64,000 bases of DNA from CBDCDJ01 sp965215355. Lineage in GTDB: Bacteria > Deinococcota > Deinococci > Deinococcales > Trueperaceae. This document shows, piece by piece, positions 58,706 to 64,000 of the stretch (position 1 is its first letter; each line of letters opens with the position of its first letter). The notes below the pieces were generated by a model that was not told the DNA's origin, searched no databases, and saw only the letters and a program-made list of their open reading frames with translations. The DNA is taken from contig CBDCDJ010000007.1 of NCBI GenBank assembly GCA_965215355.1, forward strand, positions 1,054,001 to 1,118,000, in the 5' to 3' direction. The position numbers were made by a program, and so were the translations under genes.

Positions 58706-59859
58706 GTCTTCCTCCATTTGGCTTCGGTCCATTTTTGCTCGGATTGGGCGCTCTGAACAGTCTTTTCAATGAAAAAGACGCCTCGAGCCCCGTCATAGAC
58801 GGTCGGAAAATCGCCTGCCGGCTCCCGGCCTTCCTTTTTGGCACGCATCGCCTCGGCCGCGCCCAGATATACGTTCGCAAAGGCTTCAATAAAGGCTTCC
58901 GGGTGGCCGGTCGGCAAGCGCGACGCTTTTTGTGCAGCCTCACAAAGATAGTCGCTGCCACGCGTGAGCACCTGGCGCGGCTTGTCCAACTGGTCATAAA
59001 CAAGGTAGTTCGGGTTTTCTTGGTACCAGCTCAAGCTGCCCTTCTCTCCGAACACGCGCAGGCGCAGGTCGTTCTCCATCCCGACCTCGATTTGCGAGGC
59101 GATGAGCACGCCCTTGGCCCCGCCCTCGAAACGGAGCAGCAAATTCCCGTCGTCGTCGAGTTGCCGCCCGTCCACAAACGTCGTCAGGTCGGCGCAGATG
59201 TGACTGAGTTCCAAGCCCGTCACCGTCGCCACAAGGTTTTCAGCGTGCGAACCGATGTCGCCGATGGCCCCGGCCGCGCCCGACCGAGCCGGGTCGGTGC
59301 GCCAGTCGGCCTGTTTTGCGCCGGTCGCCTCGAGCCGCGTCGCCAGCCAACCCTGGTTGTACTCGACGATGACTTTACGCAGCTCGCCCAGTTCGCCGTT
59401 TTGCACCATGCAGCGCGCCTGGCGAATCATCGGGTAGCCGGTGTAGTTGTAAGTAACCGCGAACACGACACCCGTATCTTCCACAGTTTTAACGAGGTCG
59501 TTCGCCTGCTCCGACGTGTGGACGAGCGGTTTGTCGCAGACCACGTTGAAGCCGGCCCCGGCAAACGCTTTCGCCACCGGATAGTGAACGTGATTCGGCG
59601 TGACGATGGAAACGAAGTCGATGCGCTCGTTTTCGGGCCGCGCCAGCTCTCCGTCCAGCATCTCTTCCCAAGTACCGTAGTTCCGGTCGTCGGCAAGACC
59701 TAAGTCTCGCCCGGAGGCTTTCGCCTTGTCGGGGTTGGACGACAGCGCGCCCGCGACGAAGTCGATTTCGCCGTCGAGCGCCGCCGCCTTGCGGTGAACC
59801 GCGCCGATAAAGGCGTCGCGCCCGCCGCCGACCATGCCGTAGGTAAGTTTCTCAGCCAT
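58702..59859 (-). CDS. Gfo/Idh/MocA-family oxidoreductase
   Basis: A 385-residue NAD(P)-dependent sugar dehydrogenase: YGMVGGGRDAFIGAVHRKA is the Rossmann loop, VCDKPLVHTSEQA contains the catalytic-type lysine motif (K-P), and the C-terminal domain has GAIGDIGSHAENL. It probably acts on a sugar or inositol related to xylose, given its place at the head of the xylA-xylB unit. The ATG at 59859 has GAGAGGAA upstream. Substrate not known. Confidence 0.88.
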   Translation of the reverse strand: MAEKLTYGMVGGGRDAFIGAVHRKAAALDGEIDFVAGALSSNPDKAKASGRDLGLADDRNYGTWEEMLDGELARPENERIDFVSIVTPNHVHYPVAKAFAGAGFNVVCDKPLVHTSEQANDLVKTVEDTGVVFAVTYNYTGYPMIRQARCMVQNGELGELRKVIVEYNQGWLATRLEATGAKQADWRTDPARSGAAGAIGDIGSHAENLVATVTGLELSHICADLTTFVDGRQLDDDGNLLLRFEGGAKGVLIASQIEVGMENDLRLRVFGEKGSLSWYQENPNYLVYDQLDKPRQVLTRGSDYLCEAAQKASRLPTGHPEAFIEAFANVYLGAAEAMRAKKEGREPAGDFPTVYDGARGVFFIEKTVQSAQSEQKWTEAKWRKT

Positions 59860-59947
59860 GCGTTTCCTCTCTTTCAAGCGTAAGCCAGTCCAGAACGTGT
59901 TGGACGTTTGTTTCCAAGGGCTCAATCATATCCAACTTCAAACGCGG

Positions 59948-60211
59948 CTAGGATTTATCTTCATCAATTCTTCTGGCTGAGGCAATAACTTCATCCATTT
60001 GCTTAAAGGTCAATACTTTATCTGGCGGAGGCAGTATGCCTTGTAGTTCATGAATAGAGTGACCACGCTTTCGCAAATGCTCATTACGTAGGAACTCATT
60101 CAGCGCAATTCGTACAAGGGCGCTGAAGTTAGGTGGCGCGTCTTTTTCCTCGAGATGAGCTTGCAATTTACGGTCAAGGTCATCAGGAATAGTGAAACTG
60201 ATTCGCCTCAT
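59948..60211 (-). CDS. Ribbon-helix-helix protein (regulator or antitoxin)
   Basis: An 87-residue protein starting RRISFTIPDDLDRKLQAHL with NFSALVRIALNEFL, a ribbon-helix-helix DNA-binding fold of the CopG kind. The acidic C-terminus (DKVLTFKQMDEVIASARRIDEDKS) resembles antitoxins, but no toxin gene lies in the 88 bases before the dehydrogenase start. The ATG is six bases after TAGGCT. It may be a local regulator of the sugar genes or an orphan antitoxin. Confidence 0.78.
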   Translation of the reverse strand: MRRISFTIPDDLDRKLQAHLEEKDAPPNFSALVRIALNEFLRNEHLRKRGHSIHELQGILPPPDKVLTFKQMDEVIASARRIDEDKS

Positions 60212-60217
60212 GGTTCC

Positions 60218-60223
60218 AGCCTA
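60218..60223 (-). promoter_or_regulatory. -10 box for the RHH gene
   Basis: TAGGCT on the minus strand, six bases before the ATG at 60211. Confidence 0.5.
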
Positions 60224-60292
60224 GCCCTTCCTGGTGAAAAGGCAAAAACCGCTTTCTTCTCGAGCCAAATATAAAGATGTGCGGTTAGCCTA

Positions 60293-61138
60293 CTATTCTC
60301 GTTGATAGCGTCCTTCATTAAGATGCGGCTGACTCCCGTCTAAATCGGTAAAGCCATAGATGTCCGCCAGGTCGCCCACATCCATCACTTTACCCGTGTA
60401 TCTCATAGCATCGGAATCGCTGGCTAGGGCGACCATCCCACGCGCAGCGTAGTGGGGCGTTTCTGTTTTGCCGTCAAGTTCTTCCATCGTGTGATAGGTC
60501 AGCATCAGCTCGGTTCGCATCCAACCGGGTGCCACGGCGATGACCGGAATCCCTTTGTCTTTCAGGTGATAGCCAAGGGCATAAACCAGGCGGTTCTTGG
60601 CAGCCTTGCTTGCCTCGTAGGGCAACCAGTCGGGCGGTTCGGGCGTGTGCCAGGTGGTCGTGATGATAACGCCACGCTCAGCAGGGCCCATCAAATACTT
60701 CAGCGCCAGCAGGCTGGTGACGTAATCCGCATACACACCTGCTATCAGCATGTTCTTGAACTGCTCCAGAGGCTCGCCCCAGACCTCCTCATCGCGGGCA
60801 GACTCGTCGTGTGGGTCATGTGCGCCCCAGGCGTTGTTGACGAGGATGTCGAGTTGCCCATGTTCCTCGCGGATTTGTTTGACAAGTGCTTCAACCTGTG
60901 CGCTGTCGCCGTGGTCGCAGGGGATGGCTTGGGCGCTGCCGCCCGTGGCTTGGACGGCTTCTGCCGTAGCTTCGATAGTGGTGTCGGGCAATTCGCTCTG
61001 AGTGCTGTGACCCCTTGTGCTGCGAGCTGTGCAGATGACGTGTGCGCCCGCCTGAGCGAGTTCGAGGGCGACAGCCTTGCCCAGTCCACGAGACGCACCT
61101 GAGACTAGGGCGATTTTGCCATGAAGCGATGTATTCAT
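60293..61138 (-). CDS. Short-chain dehydrogenase/reductase
   Basis: A 281-residue SDR: VSGASRGLGKAVALELA is the cofactor loop, DILVNNAWGA the structural motif, and YEASKAAKNRLVYALG carries the catalytic Tyr-Lys pair. The catalytic serine position is IITTTWHT here, i.e. threonines where serine is usual, a minor oddity. The arginine-rich start of strand 2 (CTARSTRGH) favours NADP. Length is slightly longer than the classical type. GC content looks lower than the neighbours, so it may be a later arrival. Substrate unknown. Confidence 0.85.
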   Translation of the reverse strand: MNTSLHGKIALVSGASRGLGKAVALELAQAGAHVICTARSTRGHSTQSELPDTTIEATAEAVQATGGSAQAIPCDHGDSAQVEALVKQIREEHGQLDILVNNAWGAHDPHDESARDEEVWGEPLEQFKNMLIAGVYADYVTSLLALKYLMGPAERGVIITTTWHTPEPPDWLPYEASKAAKNRLVYALGYHLKDKGIPVIAVAPGWMRTELMLTYHTMEELDGKTETPHYAARGMVALASDSDAMRYTGKVMDVGDLADIYGFTDLDGSQPHLNEGRYQRE

Positions 61139-61219
61139 AGCTTGTTGGACTCCCCTCGGGCCGAACTTTAGAGAACGTTGCGGACTTTACTATACTTAAT
61201 TTGCTCGAGCAGGTGAGAA

Positions 61220-62224
61220 TTACTCCTTCTTCTCAAACGCCGCGTCGAACGCCGTGCTCGAGGGTGCAAAGTCCAGCCGCTTGGTGAACGCCGCCGACTC
61301 CGTACCACCGTGAACCCTGTCCATCCGGCTGTCTTCCCACTCGATGCTCAGCGGCCCGTCGTAACCGATGTCGTTCAGCGCGACGATAATTTCTTCAAAG
61401 TTCACGTCCCCCCGGCCCACGCTGCGAAAGTCCCAGTAGCGCCGCGCGTCGCCGAAGGTCGTGTGCCCGCCGAACACGCCCACCTCGCCGGTGCCGTGCT
61501 CCCACCAGGCGTCTTTCATGTGGACGTGGAAAATCCGCTCGGGGAACGCCCAGATGAACTTAACATAGTCCACGCCTTGGTAGCCCAGGTGCGAAGGGTC
61601 GTAGTTGAAGCCGAAGCGTTTGTGGTTGCCCACCGCTTTCAGCGCCCGCTGAGCTGAGGCGATGTCGAAGGCGATTTCGGTCGGGTGAACCTCGAGCGCG
61701 AAGTTGATACCCTCTTCTTCGAACACATCAAGGATAGGCTTCCAGCGCGCACCGAAGTCTTCAAACCCCTTGTCCCAATACTCCTGACTCGTCGGCGGAA
61801 ACGCGTAAATCGAGTGCCAGATGGACGAACCCGTAAAGCCCGGTACGACTTTGACGCCGAACTTGGCGGCGGCCCTGGCGGTGTCTTTCATCTCCTCAGC
61901 CGCGCGTTGCCGCACGCCTTCCGGGTCGCCGTCGCCCCAGACGTGCTCGGGCACAATTGCTTTGTGACGCTCGTCGATGGGGTCGCAGACCGCTTGCCCG
62001 ACGAGGTGGTTGCTGATGGCGAAGCATTGCAAATCGTTCTCGTTCAAAATGTCCCAACGGTTTTGCACGTACTTATCGTCTTGCAGCGCCTTTTGCACGT
62101 CGAAGTGGTCGCCCCAGCAGGCCAGCTCGAGGCCGTCGTAGCCCATTTCTTTGGTTAAGGGCGCTAGGTCTTTCAGGGGCAAGTCGGCCCACTGGCCGGT
62201 GAACAGGGTGACGGGTCTTGGCAT
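61220..62224 (-). CDS. Sugar phosphate isomerase/epimerase (AP endonuclease 2 superfamily)
   Basis: A 334-residue TIM barrel with YDGLELACWGDHFDVQKAL, FALEVHPTEIAFDIASA (Glu, His), GFNYDPSHLGYQGVDYVKFI, IFHVHMKDAWW and LSIEWEDSRMDRVHG, the metal-site pattern of xylose-isomerase-like epimerases. The substrate is probably a sugar or inositol. GGAGGTACAC before the ATG is an excellent Shine-Dalgarno. It is the last gene of a probable four-gene unit with the membrane protein, cupin and PEP-hydrolase-like gene upstream. Confidence 0.88.
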   Translation of the reverse strand: MPRPVTLFTGQWADLPLKDLAPLTKEMGYDGLELACWGDHFDVQKALQDDKYVQNRWDILNENDLQCFAISNHLVGQAVCDPIDERHKAIVPEHVWGDGDPEGVRQRAAEEMKDTARAAAKFGVKVVPGFTGSSIWHSIYAFPPTSQEYWDKGFEDFGARWKPILDVFEEEGINFALEVHPTEIAFDIASAQRALKAVGNHKRFGFNYDPSHLGYQGVDYVKFIWAFPERIFHVHMKDAWWEHGTGEVGVFGGHTTFGDARRYWDFRSVGRGDVNFEEIIVALNDIGYDGPLSIEWEDSRMDRVHGGTESAAFTKRLDFAPSSTAFDAAFEKKE

Positions 62225-62257
62225 GTGTACCTCCGTTTGGCAAACGATTATACGGGT

Positions 62258-63040
62258 TCAGGGGTTCTCGAGTTCGGCGACCGTGTGGGGCGGGCCGTGC
62301 TCCGGGCCGGGTTCCGGGTGGGGCTCGAGCTTGCCTTTGGGCGTCAGCGCTTCGCGCACGATGAAAAAGACGGCGGCACCGGGGATGAGGCTGTAAAGAG
62401 CCAAAAACGGCAGGTAAATCCGGCGGTAGTCTGCCGCAGCCGCGGCGACCACTTCCGCTTGTTGCGCCTCGCTCAGCGTCGCCCAGCGCCGCGCCCGCAT
62501 CCCATACGGCTCCGCGGGTCGCGCGTCGACGGCGTAATAGGCAAAAATAGTTCCCGAGAGGAGGAGCGCAGCCAAAACCCCGGTCACGGTCGCCCGCCTT
62601 GTAAAAGGGGGTAGCAGCGCGTCGTCCCTCGAACCGCGCGGCGCGATGTGGCTCCAGACGATAAAGGCCAGGGTCGAACCCAAAAGCATCCCAAAGCCGT
62701 AGTGGTAGGGCGCGAGGTGCCAAGGCTGGAACAAAAAGAAGATGCCCGCGATGATGCCCACAATCGTCGTAAACTCCACCGCCCGGTGGGTTCGAGCGGG
62801 TACGAGCAGGTGCCAGCGCAGCCCGACGAGGGCGACGCTCAAGATGAACAGCAACAGAATCGCCACAAAAATTGCCACGAAAGGAATGGCCTGTACGATG
62901 ACCTCGCGCCGCGCCGCTTCGGACAGCACGGCACGGCTGAAGGGGATAAACACAAGGCCGATTAAAAAGGCGACGAGGGCCGAGCCGCCTAGCCACACGA
63001 CAGGCCCCCGGTACTTGCTTCTCGGCGCGCTCGCTTGCAC
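62258..63040 (-). CDS. Uncharacterised integral membrane protein
   Basis: A 260-residue protein with six membrane segments (e.g. VVWLGGSALVAFLIGLVFIPF, IPFVAIFVAILLLFILSVAL, GVLAALLLSGTIFAYYAV) and a His/Pro/Glu-rich C-terminal tail (PHPEPGPEHGPPH) that may bind metal. I do not recognise the family. I start at the GTG at 63040, four bases after the cupin stop, with TGAGG upstream; a longer reading overlaps the cupin gene. The context is sugar catabolism, so transport or signalling for the same compound is possible. Confidence 0.72.
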   Translation of the reverse strand: MQASAPRSKYRGPVVWLGGSALVAFLIGLVFIPFSRAVLSEAARREVIVQAIPFVAIFVAILLLFILSVALVGLRWHLLVPARTHRAVEFTTIVGIIAGIFFLFQPWHLAPYHYGFGMLLGSTLAFIVWSHIAPRGSRDDALLPPFTRRATVTGVLAALLLSGTIFAYYAVDARPAEPYGMRARRWATLSEAQQAEVVAAAAADYRRIYLPFLALYSLIPGAAVFFIVREALTPKGKLEPHPEPGPEHGPPHTVAELENP

Positions 63041-63044
63041 GGCC

Positions 63045-63455
63045 TCAGCCTCCCTCGGCCGGGATGATGTCGACGGCCAGGTCTTCGCGCAGGGCCTGTT
63101 CGGCCCCGGCGGGAGCGTAGACGACGATGAGGCGCATGGAATCCTCGCCCCGGTTGACGGTCGAGTGATAGACCCCTTTGGGAATCCAGATGCAGTCGCC
63201 GGAGGTAACTTTGACCGTGTCTTTATCGTCGAGCATCTGGTCACCTTCACCGGACAGCACGTAGATGACCTCGTCCGCGTCCAGGTGGTTGTGCCGCACG
63301 TGGCCTTGGCCCACGGCAAGCTCGACCAGGCCGAAGCTGAAGGAGCGCGCGCCGGTCACGTTTTCCTCACTCAGCATGTGAATCTTGCCCCAGTCGAATG
63401 AAAGCGTATCGACATTGTCGGCGCGGGTTATGGTGCAGTTACCTACTTGTCTCAC
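63045..63455 (-). CDS. Cupin-domain protein with complete metal site
   Basis: A 136-residue cupin: GHVRHNHLDADEVIYVLSGEGDQ has the His-x-His and Glu of motif 1, and PKGVYHSTVNRG the His of motif 2. A role in isomerising or binding a sugar derivative is likely in this cluster. The GTG at 63455 has GGAGG five bases upstream, and the PEP-hydrolase-like gene ends nine bases before, so they are cotranscribed. Substrate unknown. Confidence 0.83.
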   Translation of the reverse strand: MRQVGNCTITRADNVDTLSFDWGKIHMLSEENVTGARSFSFGLVELAVGQGHVRHNHLDADEVIYVLSGEGDQMLDDKDTVKVTSGDCIWIPKGVYHSTVNRGEDSMRLIVVYAPAGAEQALREDLAVDIIPAEGG

Positions 63456-63464
63456 GGAAACCTC

Positions 63465-64000
63465 CTAAACCTTGATAGCTTTGAACCTGGCGGCTTGCGC
63501 CTCAATCGCCGTTTCGGTCGCGAGGCGCTCGATGCTCGAGGCCCCGAAAAAGCCCACAACGCCTTCAGTGTGCTCCAAAATGTACTGCGCGTCCTCGGGT
63601 TCGGCGATGGGACCGCCGTGGCAAATCACCAGCACGTCGTCCCGCACCTCTTTAGCGGCGTCGTGGATGGCCTGAATCCGCGCGGCGCTCTCATCCAGAG
63701 TGAGGGCAGTGGTCGCCCCGATTGAGCCCTTCGTGGTGAGGCCCATGTGGGCGACGAGGAGGTCGGCTCCAGCTTTAGTCATCGATCTCGCGTCCTCGGG
63801 ATTAAACACATAAGGACAGGTGAGGAGGTCTAAACTGTGCGCTTGACGAATCATCTCGACCTCGAGTCCGTAGCCCATGCCGGTTTCTTCCAAGCCGGTG
63901 CGCAACGTCCCGTCGATGAGGCCGACGGTCGGGAAGTTCTGCACCCCGTCAAAGCCCGCGTCTTTGACCTCTTGCAAAAAGCGCCCCATCATCCGAAACG
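63465..64000 (-). CDS. PEP-hydrolase-like TIM-barrel protein (5' end beyond window)
   Basis: The visible C-terminal 177 residues include GFDGVQNFPTVGLIDGTLR, YVFNPEDARSMTKAGADLLVAHMGLTTKG and VICHGGPIAEPEDAQYILEH, which fit the phosphoenolpyruvate-hydrolase-like TIM barrels (PF09370 type), often found fused or next to Tm-1-like ATP-binding proteins. Reading continues without interruption past base 64000 (Phe-Arg before the visible Met-Met), so the start is not here. The real reaction of these proteins is unknown. It heads the visible part of the cupin-membrane protein-isomerase unit. Confidence 0.8.
   Translation of the reverse strand, partial: FRMMGRFLQEVKDAGFDGVQNFPTVGLIDGTLRTGLEETGMGYGLEVEMIRQAHSLDLLTCPYVFNPEDARSMTKAGADLLVAHMGLTTKGSIGATTALTLDESAARIQAIHDAAKEVRDDVLVICHGGPIAEPEDAQYILEHTEGVVGFFGASSIERLATETAIEAQAARFKAIKV

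Noticed and set aside
1..64000. CRISPR array, rRNA or tRNA genes
   Set aside because: No regularly spaced 25-40 base repeats and no cloverleaf or rRNA-like sequence were seen; all gaps are below 500 bases.

Overview
The window is a 64 kb piece of a high-GC bacterial chromosome carrying about 64 genes, almost all housekeeping. It most likely comes from the Deinococcota, possibly near Truepera. This rests on three small proteins of families I know mainly from Thermus and Deinococcus (DUF1999-, DUF3809- and DUF3248-like), a bacillithiol deacetylase (BshB1), an S-layer-homology envelope protein with a barrel-like C-terminus, and many start codons sitting 6-9 bases after a TANNNT -10 box, the leaderless layout known from Deinococcus. 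The lineage is an inference; no rRNA, tRNA, CRISPR array, prophage or complete IS was seen.

Layout. 0-2.6 kb (minus): PAP2 phosphatase, truA, moaC, DUF1999. 2.8-9.2 kb: hemL-mnmE, then MOSC, DUF3809, DUF3248 and an RlmI-type methyltransferase on the minus strand, then a DUF368 (PopT-like) lipid carrier transporter. 9.3-16.4 kb: HtrA protease, DUF2203, SLH protein, metallophosphoesterase, GNAT protein, TPR-rhomboid. 16.5-23.9 kb: plsY-bshB1, an orphan histidine kinase, rnhB, a PSP1/RicT protein, holB, trpS and a phosphoglycerate-mutase-like metalloenzyme bracketed by repeats. 24-30.3 kb: SpoIIM-like-pyrE, HD protein, folC, then recO-plsY2-tmrB-like and vapBC. 30.4-36.1 kb: nucleotidyltransferase, cupin, topA, sulfite-oxidase-like molybdoenzyme.

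36.2-42.9 kb is a tightly overlapping minus-strand series hisC-hisB-hisH-SPOR protein-rapZ-yvcK-secreted DOMON-like protein, linking histidine synthesis to envelope and carbon control genes. 43-52.5 kb holds a large TPR lipoprotein-like protein and cdd, dgkA, ybeY, pgpH, phoH, an unknown, floA and nfeD, i.e. c-di-AMP turnover, rRNA maturation and membrane microdomains. 52.6-56.1 kb: MarR-controlled MFS exporter and an aminoglycoside-phosphotransferase-like kinase. 56.1-64 kb: sugar catabolism (xylB, xylA, a Gfo/Idh/MocA dehydrogenase, an RHH regulator, an SDR, then an operon of sugar-phosphate isomerase, membrane protein, cupin and PEP-hydrolase-like TIM barrel that runs off the window).

At genome scale three signals stand out: strong over-representation of the palindrome CTCGAG inside and outside genes, heptanucleotide-phased repeats at gene 3' ends, and widespread leaderless-type promoters.
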